DNA of 64,000 bases from Sphingobacterium paucimobilis HER1398 (GCF_000416985.1 NZ_ATDL01000004.1:186001-250000); one strand, 5' to 3'; shown: positions 1-9,222, counted from the first letter of the stretch. Notes: a model not told the origin generated them from the sequence alone. A program made the numbers and translations.

Positions 1-258
1 TATGATCGCCTTTTCAATTGGTCCTAACATGTTTTTCTCCCAAGGTTGGATTACAATTGTACGAGCGTCCGTAGTATTGATGTTACTAACTTGAGAAAGC
101 GCAGTTGAAGATCCGTAGTAGTCTACATGAATTCCATCCAACATAGATGGTGTAGCTTTTCCAGCGCGAATTTTTGTGAGTTCTGATTCGGTATGCTGCA
201 CGGCTTTCTTCATTTTCTCTTTGCAGTCATCCAATTCTATAGATATCAGTTCGTTCAT
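1..258 (-). CDS. frr: Ribosome recycling factor, N-terminal 86 residues (cut by window edge)
   Basis: Ribosome recycling factor releases mRNA and tRNA from the post-termination 70S ribosome together with EF-G. The visible part starts MNELISIELDDCKEKM and contains the family signature KIRAGKATPSMLDGIHVDYYG-like stretch at about residues 29-49, followed by the conserved IQPWEKN segment. About 86 of the usual ~186 residues are present; the rest lies beyond position 1. The ATG at 256-258 sits 18 bases after the pyrH stop, so pyrH and frr form the usual co-transcribed pair. Confidence 0.95.
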   Translation of the reverse strand, partial: MNELISIELDDCKEKMKKAVQHTESELTKIRAGKATPSMLDGIHVDYYGSSTALSQVSNINTTDARTIVIQPWEKNMLGPIEKAII

Positions 259-276
259 ATGTTTGTAATTTTGTTT

Positions 277-981
277 TTAGCTAACGACAGTTCCGATGTG
301 TTCTCCTTCTGCTAGTTTTTTCAGGTTACCTGGTTTATTCATGTCAAAAACTATAATTGGGAGGTTGTTTTCTTGACATAGCGTAAAGGCTGTCATATCC
401 ATTACATTTAATCCCTTTTGATAGACCTCCGTGAAAGAAATATTGTCAAAACGAGTTGCATTAGGGTCTTTCTCTGGATCTGCGGAATAAATGCCATCTA
501 CACGGGTTCCTTTTAATACGGCATCTGCATTGATTTCAATAGCTCTTAGCGAAGCCGCTGTATCTGTTGTAAAGTATGGATTGCCAGTACCTGCACCAAA
601 GATTACAATTCTGCCCTTCTCCAAATGTCTGACAGCCCTTCTACGGATAAATGGTTCACAGATTTGCTCCATTTTGATAGCTGTAAGTAATCTCGTTTTT
701 AAGCCTACTTTTTCTAAGGCATCCTGTAGTGCCATACTATTGATCACTGTTGCCAACATCCCCATATAGTCTGCTTGAACTCTGTCCATCCCTGCTTTTT
801 CTGCGCTCAGCCCTCTGTAGATATTTCCACCTCCAATGACAATAGCAATTTCTAAGCCTTGTTCATGAATTTCTTTAATGTCACTGGCATATTGAGCTAC
901 TCTATTGATGTCAATACCATAATTCTGCTCTCCCATTAGAGCTTCACCGCTGAGTTTTAGTAGGATACGTTTATATTTCAT
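277..981 (-). CDS. pyrH: UMP kinase
   Basis: Phosphorylates UMP to UDP in cytosolic pyrimidine synthesis; a homohexameric amino-acid-kinase-fold enzyme. The protein (234 residues from the chosen start) shows LKLSGEAL at residues 8-15, the phosphate-binding IGGGNIYRG near 50, [28 protein letters not shown] and [14 protein letters not shown] longer reading would add 11 N-terminal residues, but [15 protein letters not shown] is where family members begin, so the ATG at 979-981 was chosen. It lies directly upstream of frr, as in most bacteria. Confidence 0.96.
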   Translation of the reverse strand: MKYKRILLKLSGEALMGEQNYGIDINRVAQYASDIKEIHEQGLEIAIVIGGGNIYRGLSAEKAGMDRVQADYMGMLATVINSMALQDALEKVGLKTRLLTAIKMEQICEPFIRRRAVRHLEKGRIVIFGAGTGNPYFTTDTAASLRAIEINADAVLKGTRVDGIYSADPEKDPNATRFDNISFTEVYQKGLNVMDMTAFTLCQENNLPIIVFDMNKPGNLKKLAEGEHIGTVVS

Positions 982-1119
982 GCTTGATTTTTTTGGAATA
1001 CTTCCAAAAGTCAAAGATATAATTTTTTTTCCGCCTATGAGGGACTTAAAATGATTTGTTTTCTTTTTTCTATAGGTGCATGTCCTTATAGATGATAAAA
1101 AAAACAGTGTTATTTAGAA

Positions 1120-2259
1120 TCAAGATTCCTTTTTAACCTTGTTAATTGCCTTTTGGTAATATGTCTCATATACGGGTAAGATCTGCTTAATATCGAAGTC
1201 TTTCGCACGGGAATATGCCGCTTTTTTAAATTCTTCAAGACGTGCACAATCTTCTAGAATGTAGATGGCATTTTTTGCCATATCATCGACATCTCCTATA
1301 TCGCTTAAAAAACCAGTTACTCCGTTAACATTAAGTTCGGGCAAGCCACCTGTGTTGGAAGAAATGACAGGTACACTACAGGCCATAGCCTCTAAAGCAG
1401 CAAGTCCAAAACTTTCAGACGAAGAAGGCATAATGAATAGATCAGAAACGGATAGAATTTCCTCGATAGCATCTTGCTTTCCGAGGAAACGTACACAATT
1501 GGAAATCCCCAGTTGGCGGGAGAGCTCCTCGGCATTGGTACGTTCCGGACCATCGCCTACCATCAATAGTTTGCTCGGGATTTTCTGGTTTACCTGATAG
1601 AATATACGTACCACATCCATTGTGTTTTTAACCTTTCTAAAATTTGACGTATGTATCATGATACGCTCGTCGTCTGGTGCTATCGCTTTTTTGAAGTGTT
1701 CTCTCTTTTTATTGTAGAATCTATCGAGGTCAATAAAGTTGGGGATAACTTCAATATCCGTCGTGATATCAAAAAATTCTAAGGTTTGCTTTTTTAGACT
1801 TTCGGATACAGTAGTGACGCCATCTGATTCATTGATAGAGAATTGAACTACCGGTTTGAAACTTTTATCTTTGCCTACTAAGGTGATGTCCGTACCGTGT
1901 AATGTCGTAACTACGGGAATATCGATGCCATAGCTACGCAGTATCTGTTTGGCCAAGTAGGCTGCTGAAGCATGTGGAATTGCATAATGAACATGTAGCA
2001 CATCCAGTTTTTCGAAACGAACCACATCGACAAGTTTGCTGGCGAGTGCCGATTCATATGGAGGAAAATCGAAAAGCGGATATTGAGATACAGCAACCTC
2101 ATGGTAAAACAGGTTTTCTGAGAAAAAATCTAAACGTGCTGGTTGGCTGTAAGTAATGAAATGTACTTGGTGCCCTTCGGAGGCGAGCCCTTTCCCTAAT
2201 TCTGTAGCAACTACTCCTGAACCACCAAATGTGGGGTAACAAACTATTCCTATTTTCAT
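1120..2259 (-). CDS. bshA: N-acetyl-alpha-D-glucosaminyl L-malate synthase (bacillithiol synthesis)
   Basis: GT4-family glycosyltransferase joining GlcNAc from UDP-GlcNAc to L-malate, the first step of bacillithiol synthesis. The N-terminus MKIGIVCYPTFGGSGVVATE is the BshA signature, followed by HVHYAIPHASAAYLA, TLHGTDITLVG, IPNFIDLDRF, the GT4 donor-site region SDLFIMPSSSESFGLAALEAMACSVPVI and GVTGFL. Length (379 residues) is normal. An in-frame TTG one codon upstream gives a longer reading; the ATG at 2257-2259 is preferred. The gene stands alone and faces away from arfB. Confidence 0.93.
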   Translation of the reverse strand: MKIGIVCYPTFGGSGVVATELGKGLASEGHQVHFITYSQPARLDFFSENLFYHEVAVSQYPLFDFPPYESALASKLVDVVRFEKLDVLHVHYAIPHASAAYLAKQILRSYGIDIPVVTTLHGTDITLVGKDKSFKPVVQFSINESDGVTTVSESLKKQTLEFFDITTDIEVIPNFIDLDRFYNKKREHFKKAIAPDDERIMIHTSNFRKVKNTMDVVRIFYQVNQKIPSKLLMVGDGPERTNAEELSRQLGISNCVRFLGKQDAIEEILSVSDLFIMPSSSESFGLAALEAMACSVPVISSNTGGLPELNVNGVTGFLSDIGDVDDMAKNAIYILEDCARLEEFKKAAYSRAKDFDIKQILPVYETYYQKAINKVKKES

Positions 2260-2426
2260 CAATTGTCTCTTTAGTTTAACGTGATGAAGCTATCAGGAGT
2301 GTATCAGACGTGTTTTTGCACGTGGTTTACTCATGATGGTTTCATGAAGTTTTGTTTATATTTATAACATTCAAATTTAAATAACGTTTTACAATCGTTT
2401 TGCAATAAAATCGTAAAGTTTATCGG

Positions 2427-2834
2427 ATGACTGTTCAGTTAGAGGATTTAAAAAGAGAAGTTAATTTTAGAACATCACGTTCTGGTGGTGCAGGAGGACA
2501 GAATGTCAATAAGGTGGAAACTAAAGTCTCCCTGTTATGGGATGTACAAAACTCTTTATTGCTTTCGGCAGTACAGAAAGATATTGTAAAAGGAAAATTG
2601 TCCCACCGTATTCAATCACAAGGTTTGTTACAATTGGATGTTTCCGAAAGTAGGAGTCAGTTGACGAACAAAGAGATTGCTGTTGAACGACTGTACGATC
2701 TACTCTTAAAAGCGCTAACACCTACAAAAAAGCGTATCCCTACCAAAATACCACGATCAAAAGTGCTTGCAAGGCTAGAACGCAAGACCAAACTTTCCGA
2801 GAAAAAAACGAATCGCCGATGGCGAATGGATTGA
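2427..2834 (+). CDS. arfB: Alternative ribosome-rescue peptidyl-tRNA hydrolase ArfB
   Basis: A short class-I release-factor-domain protein (135 residues) that hydrolyses peptidyl-tRNA on ribosomes stalled without a stop codon. It has the GGQ catalytic motif in RSGGAGGQNVNKVETKV (residues ~19-35), lacks the codon-recognition domains of RF1/RF2, and ends in a basic tail (KKRIPTKIPRSKVLARLERKTKLSEKK) of the type that sits in the empty mRNA channel. The GGQ is intact, so rescue activity is expected. It is a single gene, divergent from bshA. Confidence 0.93.
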   Translation: MTVQLEDLKREVNFRTSRSGGAGGQNVNKVETKVSLLWDVQNSLLLSAVQKDIVKGKLSHRIQSQGLLQLDVSESRSQLTNKEIAVERLYDLLLKALTPTKKRIPTKIPRSKVLARLERKTKLSEKKTNRRWRMD

Positions 2835-2867
2835 TTTGATTGCGTCTATTTGTCTTTTTGTGTTGAC

Positions 2868-2903
2868 AACTAAAAAAATAGTTTTAAAACTAAGTTTTTA
2901 GTT
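2868..2903. promoter_or_regulatory. Two tandem palindromic operators upstream of the BlaI-type repressor gene
   Basis: AACTA-N6-TAGTT occurs twice, at 2868-2883 and 2888-2903, with centres 20 bp apart. They are followed by a -7-like TATATTCG at 2905-2912, so a bound repressor would cover the probable promoter of the gene starting at 2962. BlaI/MecI repressors bind such dyads as dimers and usually regulate their own operon. Binding here is inferred. Confidence 0.65.
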
Positions 2904-2961
2904 ATATATTCGTTCTGTAATCGATTATCGGCAGACGTGCCTTATTTTAATAAACAGTATT

Positions 2962-3330
2962 ATGGACGAGATTAAAGAACTTACAAAGGCAGAGGAGCAA
3001 ATCATGCAGGAGCTGTGGGATATGGAAGGGGGATTTGTTAAGGATGTCATAGATAAACTTCCTGAGCCTAAGCCTGCATACAATACAGTATCCACGATTA
3101 TAAGGATTTTACAGACCAAGGGTTTTGTAAGTCACGAGGCTTTTGGTAAGAGCCATAGGTATATTCCGACAATCTCAAAAGAAGAGTATAAGAAAGTTGT
3201 GGCGGACAAATTATTGAATGGTTATTTTGATAATTCGCCAAAAAGAATGCTTTCTTTTTTTCTGGAGGAAAATAAGTTGGATGTAAAAGAATTAGATGAA
3301 ATATTGGCAATAATCAATAGACACAAATAA
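2962..3330 (+). CDS. BlaI/MecI/CopY-family winged-helix repressor
   Basis: A 122-residue repressor of the BlaI family. Residues 5-75 (LTKAEEQIMQELWDMEGGFVKDVIDKLPEPKPAYNTVSTIIRILQTKGFV) carry the winged helix; the C-terminal ~45 residues form the dimerisation part that is normally cleaved after the partner sensor is activated. The gene is 34 bases upstream of a BlaR1-type membrane peptidase gene, the usual pairing. The tandem palindromes before it suggest autoregulation. The inducing signal is unknown; no beta-lactamase gene is nearby. Confidence 0.92.
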   Translation: MDEIKELTKAEEQIMQELWDMEGGFVKDVIDKLPEPKPAYNTVSTIIRILQTKGFVSHEAFGKSHRYIPTISKEEYKKVVADKLLNGYFDNSPKRMLSFFLEENKLDVKELDEILAIINRHK

Positions 3331-3364
3331 CAAGCTATCTATTGCTTGATTATAAACTTAACTA

Positions 3365-4666
3365 ATGATGGTTTACTTACTTCTGGTTAATATCGCCTTG
3401 ACGATAGGTTTTGGCCTATATCATATTTGTTTTCGAAAGTTGACGTTCTTTCAGTGGAATAGACTGTATTTATTAGGAATTGTGGTATTAGCGATCCTTA
3501 TACCTATAGGATTATTCATTGACATCTCGAGCCTAATAGCGGAGGATGAAGTCATTCCACAAGTCAATTTTATAGAGGTCATGGATGTGATGTATATCCC
3601 CATGGCGGTGGCACAGACTTCTTACAGCTTGGTTGACTTGCTCACGGTTCTGTATTGGACTGCTGTCAGTCTTGGAGTAGTAGCTTTGGTATACCGATTA
3701 TGGACGGTCAAACGGGCATTCATTAGTGAAAAACGTTATGTAAGTTTTTCATTTTTTAAATGGGTGTTTTTGGGAGCAGAAGTACAGAATGAGCAGATAA
3801 TAAATCGGCATGAACAAGTTCATGTAGAACAGAGACACTCCTATGATATATTATTGTTAGAGCTTATTTGTGTGTTTAATTGGTTTAACCCCATAGTTTA
3901 TCTTATTCGAAAGGAGTTGAAATTTCAACATGAGTGTATCGCTGATGAGCTTTGTTCGGAAGATAAGGTCGCTTATGCCGAATTGTTGGTTGCGAACGCC
4001 ATGCGAACAGACGTAAACAGTCTGGTCCATGAGTTTTCGAACCAGTCATTTTTAAAAAAGAGAATTATGATGTTATTTAAAAATAAATCGTCGAATAAAA
4101 GTAAGTTGTTTTATTTAGCTGGCCTCCCTGTGCTGTTAATAACAATTGGATCTACTTTGGTTTTTAATACAAGTAGAGCCAAAGAGGTGGTAGCTGGTAT
4201 GGAGACACAGTTGGTTGATGTTACTTTTCCTAAGGATATATTAGGTGGTTCTGCGGCAAGGGACGAAGAAACCTCGAATCTTGTAACCCCAACGGATCAG
4301 GATACTTCGAAGAAGATTAATGCCCAGGGGCAAGTTGATGATGATGTTATTTTCCAAACTGCTGAAATCAATCCTGAACCTCCTGGAGGAATGGTAGCTT
4401 ATCGTAGATGGATCGGGGACAATTATCAATTTCCACAAGCTGTAATTGATGCGGGGATAAAGGGAACGATGCTAATTTATTTTGTTGTTGAGAAAGATGG
4501 ACAGTTGAGTAACCTTAAGGTGGTTCAAGATCTTGACTATGGTACGGGTAAGGCTGCTCTTGATCTGCTTAATAAATCAGCTAAGTGGTCTCCAGCTGTT
4601 CAAAATGGTAAAGCAGTGCGATTTGCATATACGCTGCCTATACGATTGGATTTAACGAATATGTAG
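3365..4666 (+). CDS. BlaR1-type M56 membrane metallopeptidase fused to a TonB C-terminal domain
   Basis: A 433-residue membrane protein. N-terminal membrane helices (about residues 2-22, 34-54, 90-110) precede the M56 zinc peptidase motif HEQVH at 149-153 and a second acidic motif HECIADE near 190. A further helix (about 247-267) leads to the periplasm. Instead of a penicillin-binding sensor domain, the C-terminus (about 345-433, with GTMLIYFVVEKDGQL and the YTLPIRL end) is a TonB C-terminal domain. M56-TonB fusions are common in Bacteroidota. Probable role: sense an envelope signal and inactivate the linked BlaI-like repressor. Confidence 0.88.
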   Translation: MMVYLLLVNIALTIGFGLYHICFRKLTFFQWNRLYLLGIVVLAILIPIGLFIDISSLIAEDEVIPQVNFIEVMDVMYIPMAVAQTSYSLVDLLTVLYWTAVSLGVVALVYRLWTVKRAFISEKRYVSFSFFKWVFLGAEVQNEQIINRHEQVHVEQRHSYDILLLELICVFNWFNPIVYLIRKELKFQHECIADELCSEDKVAYAELLVANAMRTDVNSLVHEFSNQSFLKKRIMMLFKNKSSNKSKLFYLAGLPVLLITIGSTLVFNTSRAKEVVAGMETQLVDVTFPKDILGGSAARDEETSNLVTPTDQDTSKKINAQGQVDDDVIFQTAEINPEPPGGMVAYRRWIGDNYQFPQAVIDAGIKGTMLIYFVVEKDGQLSNLKVVQDLDYGTGKAALDLLNKSAKWSPAVQNGKAVRFAYTLPIRLDLTNM

Positions 4667-4676
4667 TTATATGAAA

Positions 4677-4715
4677 ATTACGAGCGCTCTCTCCTTTGTA
4701 AAGAGTGCTCGTAAT
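4677..4715. terminator. Bidirectional hairpin between convergent BlaR1-like gene and purC
   Basis: A 14-bp stem, ATTACGAGCGCTCT paired with AGAGTGCTCGTAAT (one G-U pair), with an 11-base loop, fills the gap between the two convergent genes. On the minus strand it is followed by TTTT, so it should mainly terminate purC. Confidence 0.75.
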
Positions 4716-4718
4716 AAG

Positions 4719-5402
4719 TTATGCTAAGAATTCTTTTTCTAAATCTAGAGGAGCGATATACTGTCCATTTTTATAAACACGCATATTGCCTCCTGAAATC
4801 TCATCAATAAGGATGATTTGATTGTTCGTTTTATCGTAACCGAATTCTAATTTGATGTCGTAAAGGTCTAATCCTTTTTTTGCCAGTTCAGCTTTGACGA
4901 TATCACAAATTTTTACGGTCAAAGCTTTTAATTCTTGATATAAGTCTTTGGTTAAGATACCTAGATTTTCTAAGGCGTCTTCAGAGATAACGGGGTCGCC
5001 ACGCTCATCATCTTTGATTGTAACCTCTACGAAACCATTTAGGTCTTGGCCTTCTTGGCAATAAGCAGCATAGCGTCTGTAAAAACTACCAACTGCTTTA
5101 TATCTGCAAATGACTTCTAATCCTTTTCCTAATACTTCTGCTTCTTTTACGACCATACTCACTTCATCAAGATTAACGGATACTAAGTGCGTAGGAATGT
5201 TAAGATCATTTAGCAATTCATAAAAGTATTTGGTCATTTTGAGTCCAGATTTCCCTGCACCATCGATAGTGAGACCTACTGTATTGGCCCCTGGATCGAA
5301 AACGCCATTTTCGCCAGTGACGTCATCTTTGAATTTTAATAAATACTGGCTATTACCGAGATTATAGACATCTTTAGTCTTACCTTTATAGATTAATTGC
5401 AT
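4719..5402 (-). CDS. purC: Phosphoribosylaminoimidazole-succinocarboxamide (SAICAR) synthase
   Basis: Joins aspartate to CAIR using ATP in purine synthesis. The 227-residue protein begins MQLIYKGKTKDVYNL, giving the nucleotide-binding KGKTKDVY motif, followed by LKFKDDVTGENG, EVICRYKAVGSFYRRY, LYDIKLEFGYD and LIDEISGGNMRVY. Length is close to the compact bacterial form. The next gene upstream (the SDR) ends 32 bases away on the same strand, so they may share a transcript without an obvious functional link. Confidence 0.95.
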   Translation of the reverse strand: MQLIYKGKTKDVYNLGNSQYLLKFKDDVTGENGVFDPGANTVGLTIDGAGKSGLKMTKYFYELLNDLNIPTHLVSVNLDEVSMVVKEAEVLGKGLEVICRYKAVGSFYRRYAAYCQEGQDLNGFVEVTIKDDERGDPVISEDALENLGILTKDLYQELKALTVKICDIVKAELAKKGLDLYDIKLEFGYDKTNNQIILIDEISGGNMRVYKNGQYIAPLDLEKEFLA

Positions 5403-5434
5403 GACAGGTTGAGTTTTAAGCGCGCAATTTAGTA

Positions 5435-6178
5435 TTATTTTGCCAAATATCCGCCATCCACTGGATAATATGATGCCGTTACAAAGGAAGATTTATCCGT
5501 AGCTAGCCATAGTGCCAATTCTGCTACTTCCTCCGGTTTGCCCAAACGCTGAAACGCATGCTGACTGGCCAAATATGTTTTGGTATCCTGGTCCAGTGCA
5601 TTATCAATCAGCGGCGTCTCAATAAAGCCTGGGCCAATGGCATTGACGCGGACTCCTTTCGTCGCATATTCCCAACCTGCCGTTTTGGTCAGCCCCACTA
5701 CACCGTGTTTCGCAGCAACGTATGCTGCTGAATTCATGAAGCCAACAGCGCCAAGTATAGAGGCTACGTTGATAATACTGCCACCTACCTTTGCGATTTC
5801 AGGAAGTTGATAGTGCATGCCGTAAAAAACACCATTTAAGTTGATAGCGATGACCTTGTCCCATCCTTCAATAGAAAGATCGCCTACTGGATTAGACTCG
5901 CCACCAATTCCTGCATTGTTGACGGCGATATGCAAGGCCCCAAAATTGGCTATTGCGGCCTCTACAATCTTTTCATTGTCTTTAGGTAATGACGAATCTG
6001 CTTTTACAAAAATAGCATTGTTCCCCTCACAGTTATTGATAAAATCATTTCCCGCTGTTTCATTCAGGTCGGAAATGATTACTTTCGCGCCCTCATTTAT
6101 AAAAATTTCGGCAATAGCTTTTCCAATTCCTGAGGCACCACCAGTTACGATGGCGACCTTGTTTTCTAACTGTCTCAT
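5435..6178 (-). CDS. SDR-family NAD(P)-dependent oxidoreductase
   Basis: A 247-residue classical short-chain dehydrogenase. The cofactor motif TGGASGIGKAIAE is at about residues 12-24, an aspartate ends the second strand (VIISDLNE), which favours NAD(H) over NADP(H), NNAGIGG is near 88, the catalytic serine is in NVASILG and the YxxxK pair is in YVAAKHG. The C-terminus ASYYPVDGGYLAK is typical. The substrate cannot be told from sequence; annotation as glucose 1-dehydrogenase or 3-oxoacyl reductase would be guesswork. Confidence 0.88.
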   Translation of the reverse strand: MRQLENKVAIVTGGASGIGKAIAEIFINEGAKVIISDLNETAGNDFINNCEGNNAIFVKADSSLPKDNEKIVEAAIANFGALHIAVNNAGIGGESNPVGDLSIEGWDKVIAINLNGVFYGMHYQLPEIAKVGGSIINVASILGAVGFMNSAAYVAAKHGVVGLTKTAGWEYATKGVRVNAIGPGFIETPLIDNALDQDTKTYLASQHAFQRLGKPEEVAELALWLATDKSSFVTASYYPVDGGYLAK

Positions 6179-6311
6179 TTTGTGTTTATTTTTACTGTCT
6201 TTAACAAGTTAACCAATATCTTTTAAAAGAGAAGACATTAAGAGGCGTAGGAATATTGATTATGACCTTATTAAGAGGAAACTTGGCGTAGTTTACATTT
6301 ACGTGAAGGTA

Positions 6312-6587
6312 TTAGTGTAATCTTTTCAGGGTTTGTATCTGACTTTTTAGGGACTCAATCTTATGCAGAAGTTGCTGAACAATTTCTATTCCTTGGATAT
6401 TAAGTTCTAGATCATAGTACCAATTTTGGTATTTTTGAATCTGTGCAACTTGATCTTCGTGTACAAATTCCTGACTTTCTATAACCGTAATTTCTATAAG
6501 ACCGTTCTGGTGTAGCTCTTTAATAAAAGCAATTTCAATATTATTAGACCTGCAGATATCGACTATTTTAAATAATGTAGCTTCCAT
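6312..6587 (-). CDS. cbpM: Chaperone modulator CbpM
   Basis: A 91-residue small protein of the CbpM/MerR-like fold, which binds the J-domain of CbpA and blocks its co-chaperone action. It shows a helix-turn-helix-like first half (IVDICRSNNIEIAFIKELHQNGLIEI) and a C-terminal helix (YYDLELNIQGIEIVQQLLHKIESLKSQIQTLKRL) suited to coiled-coil formation. It begins one base after the cbpA stop, the standard cbpA-cbpM order, which supports the call more than sequence alone would. Confidence 0.85.
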   Translation of the reverse strand: MEATLFKIVDICRSNNIEIAFIKELHQNGLIEITVIESQEFVHEDQVAQIQKYQNWYYDLELNIQGIEIVQQLLHKIESLKSQIQTLKRLH

Positions 6588-6588
6588 G

Positions 6589-7500
6589 TTATTTTTTGTT
6601 TAAAGCGGCGGCTTGTTCAAATAGTTTTTTTTGTTCATCATTAAGATCAGTTGGTATTTTTACCATGACTTCGGCATAAAAATCACCAAATTGACCTTCC
6701 TTTTTGTAAATAGGGAATCCTTTTTCTTTCAAACGTATTTTCGTTCCGTTCTGCGTACCTGATTTTATCTTGACTTTTATTTTTCCGTTGAGTGTCTCAA
6801 TAATAGCCTCTCCCCCAAGCAGGGCAGTGAATAAATCTATTTCCACTTTGGTATACAGGTCATCCCCTTGGCGGGCAAAGCGTGGATCCGGAGCAATATG
6901 AAAAGTGATATAGAGATCTCCATTGGGTCCCCCATTTACACCCGCAGCGCCCTGTCCTTTGAGGCGTATCTTCTGGCCATCCTGTACTCCCGCAGGAATT
7001 GTGATGCGAATATTCTTCCCATTCACGGTAAATGTCTGCTTATGTGTACTGCTAGCCTGTGGTAACGTCAATTCTACTTCGGCATTATAGTCTTGCCCTT
7101 TAAAAGAACTTTTACGGCCTGTGCCAAACCTTGATCCGAACAACTGCTCGAAAAAGTCGGAATATTCACCGGTTTCATAATTTCCATTATAATCAAAGCC
7201 CTCGAAAGGATTTTGCTGGCTCGTTCCGCTGGACCTGCCTCTGTATTGCTGCTGTGTCTGCTCGTACTCCTCGCCATGTTTCCAATTTTCACCATACTGA
7301 TCATACTTTCGTCTTTTCTCCGGATCTGTCAGTACCTCATTGGCCTCATTTAGTTCTTGGAATTTCTTTTTTGCAGTTTCATCATCAGGGTTTAGATCCG
7401 GATGATATTTTCGTGCTAACTTGCGGTAAGCCTTTTTAATGTCTTCTTGGCTTGCTGTTTTGTCAAGCCCCAATGTACTATAATAGTCTACAAATGCCAT
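6589..7500 (-). CDS. cbpA: DnaJ-like co-chaperone CbpA (curved-DNA-binding protein)
   Basis: A type-II Hsp40 of 303 residues. The J-domain (about 4-70) contains [21 protein letters not shown] with the HPD motif that stimulates DnaK ATPase. A Gly-rich linker with an [23 protein letters not shown] patch follows, then the paired C-terminal substrate-binding domains ([10 protein letters not shown]... LRLKGQG... [20 protein letters not shown]... [14 protein letters not shown]) and no zinc-finger region. The ATG at 7498-7500 was chosen because [12 protein letters not shown] is the family start; a longer reading adds nine residues. It is translationally close to cbpM. Confidence 0.92.
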   Translation of the reverse strand: MAFVDYYSTLGLDKTASQEDIKKAYRKLARKYHPDLNPDDETAKKKFQELNEANEVLTDPEKRRKYDQYGENWKHGEEYEQTQQQYRGRSSGTSQQNPFEGFDYNGNYETGEYSDFFEQLFGSRFGTGRKSSFKGQDYNAEVELTLPQASSTHKQTFTVNGKNIRITIPAGVQDGQKIRLKGQGAAGVNGGPNGDLYITFHIAPDPRFARQGDDLYTKVEIDLFTALLGGEAIIETLNGKIKVKIKSGTQNGTKIRLKEKGFPIYKKEGQFGDFYAEVMVKIPTDLNDEQKKLFEQAAALNKK

Positions 7501-7581
7501 AATTATGGGTTGATGCTTAATAAACAAACGGATTAGTGATTTGTTTATTATTGTTTTGCGATTTAGTACTTCAGACTGGGG

Positions 7582-7622
7582 AAAAAGTAAAGCCGTCCTG
7601 AATCAAGACGGCTTTACTTTTT
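7582..7622. terminator. Strong bidirectional rho-independent terminator
   Basis: A perfect 16-bp stem, AAAAAGTAAAGCCGTC with GACGGCTTTACTTTTT, has a 9-base loop. It has A- and T-runs on the two sides and lies between the M28 peptidase stop (7636) and cbpA. It terminates the minus-strand peptidase transcript. Confidence 0.9.
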
Positions 7623-7635
7623 GTATGAGATGTGG

Positions 7636-9207
7636 TTATTTTTTATTACTATCAACCACGAGTCTTTTCGATCTGTTGGCGATTTCCCAAGCAGTATAGA
7701 AAATTAATTTTTCACGTTTTACCATCATTGGGAAGTCTATTTTGTCGACAGTATCTTCTGGCGTATGATAGTGGGGATGTAGACCTGAGAAGAAAAAAGC
7801 CGAAGGAATTCCCTTCTGTGCAAAATTATAATGGTCCGAACGATAATACAGCCGCATGGGTTCATTGGGGTCATTATAGGAATAGTCTAATCCAATCTGT
7901 ACAAAGTCTTTATTGGCTTTCTCCGTAACCTGTTGTAATTCTGAACTAAGTTTATCGAGCCCTATAGCATGGATGTAATTGTGATCACCATTAAGGTGCT
8001 TATCATCGATGCGGCCAATCATGTCAATATTGATACAGGCCACTGTATTTGCTAACGGGATGATAGGGTTTTCTACATAAAACTTGGATCCTAAGAGGCC
8101 TTTTTCTTCGGCAGCTAGTCCGATAAAAAGAATGCTTCTTCGCGGTCCTTTTCCTTCTTTTTTGGCTGTAGAAAAGGCTCTGGCTAATTCCAAAACAGCA
8201 ACAGTTCCGGAACCGTTATCGTCTGCACCAGGAAAGAATGTCCCGTCGGGTAGTATACCATCGTGGTCATAATGCCCGCAGATGACCATAACTTCGTTTT
8301 TTAAATCAGAACCTTCTAGTAGGCCAAGTACGTTGGGATCATCGAGCTTTTCTTGATTTACTCCCATTTCAGCTTCTAAATGACTTTTTATGACCAATGG
8401 CGCTTGAATGCCGTTACTGGCAAGTTTCTTAAACGATGCTAATGAACTATTAGCCTTGGATAGGATTTGATTAGCAATCTTTTCACTGATATTAACAATA
8501 GGAATGGGTTGAGAAATCGTGCGGTTGATGGTGTTGTTGCCGAGCGAAATACGAGCGGAAGATGATCGGCCTTTCATTCTGTTGAGCATACCTGCGACGA
8601 TGGGAGTAGTGGCCAAGATGAGCTTGGGCTCTAATTTGACAAGTTCCTGGATTCTTTTGAAACGACTTTTAGACCATTCGGATTCGTTACTGTTTCCTGT
8701 TAAAAGCGAGTTTCCATTGTCGTCGAATGGCTCTCCTTCGTTCAATACTAGAATAACTTTACCTTTAATGTCTGTGGACTTAAGTTCGTTGTAAGAAGGA
8801 TGTTGAAGACCATAACCAACGAAAACTATTTCTTGCGAAGAGAACTTCTCGATATCATTGTCTCCCTGTACATAAAAATCTTTTCCATTCTCAAATGGAG
8901 TCTGGTCAATACTAAAATTTTTTACGACATGTTCTGTTCGTAATAAGGAGACGGGTTGAAAAAAAGAATTGCCATTAACGATCGGTTGTAAACCGTAGCT
9001 TTTGAAGTGTTCGGCAATATAATTTGCAGCTTTTCTTCCGCCTTCTTGTCCGGTACCTCTTCCTTCAAACTCTTTGCTGGCGAGTATGGTGAGGTGATTG
9101 CGAGAACTCTCTTCAGTTATAAGTTCTCCATATTTTTTTTGTACCTGAGCGAGACTGCAGCTGTACAGCGCAGGTAGGATCAATAAAATAGAAAACAGTT
9201 TTTTCAT
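7636..9207 (-). CDS. M28-family zinc aminopeptidase, predicted lipoprotein
   Basis: A 523-residue exported peptidase. The N-terminus MKKLFSILLILPALYSCSLAQ ends in a lipobox (LYSC), predicting a lipid-anchored envelope protein. A protease-associated insert (about 130-260) is followed by the M28 catalytic domain with GHYDHDG, GADDNGSGTVAVLELARAF, the catalytic AAEEKGLLGS, NIDMIGR and YRSDHYNFAQKGIPSAFFFSG...HYHTPEDT, giving all expected zinc ligands and the general base. The ATG at 9205-9207 was preferred over an in-frame GTG three codons upstream. It lies 15 bases after rpiB. Confidence 0.93.
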   Translation of the reverse strand: MKKLFSILLILPALYSCSLAQVQKKYGELITEESSRNHLTILASKEFEGRGTGQEGGRKAANYIAEHFKSYGLQPIVNGNSFFQPVSLLRTEHVVKNFSIDQTPFENGKDFYVQGDNDIEKFSSQEIVFVGYGLQHPSYNELKSTDIKGKVILVLNEGEPFDDNGNSLLTGNSNESEWSKSRFKRIQELVKLEPKLILATTPIVAGMLNRMKGRSSSARISLGNNTINRTISQPIPIVNISEKIANQILSKANSSLASFKKLASNGIQAPLVIKSHLEAEMGVNQEKLDDPNVLGLLEGSDLKNEVMVICGHYDHDGILPDGTFFPGADDNGSGTVAVLELARAFSTAKKEGKGPRRSILFIGLAAEEKGLLGSKFYVENPIIPLANTVACINIDMIGRIDDKHLNGDHNYIHAIGLDKLSSELQQVTEKANKDFVQIGLDYSYNDPNEPMRLYYRSDHYNFAQKGIPSAFFFSGLHPHYHTPEDTVDKIDFPMMVKREKLIFYTAWEIANRSKRLVVDSNKK

Positions 9208-9222
9208 GATTTTCACGTTGAT

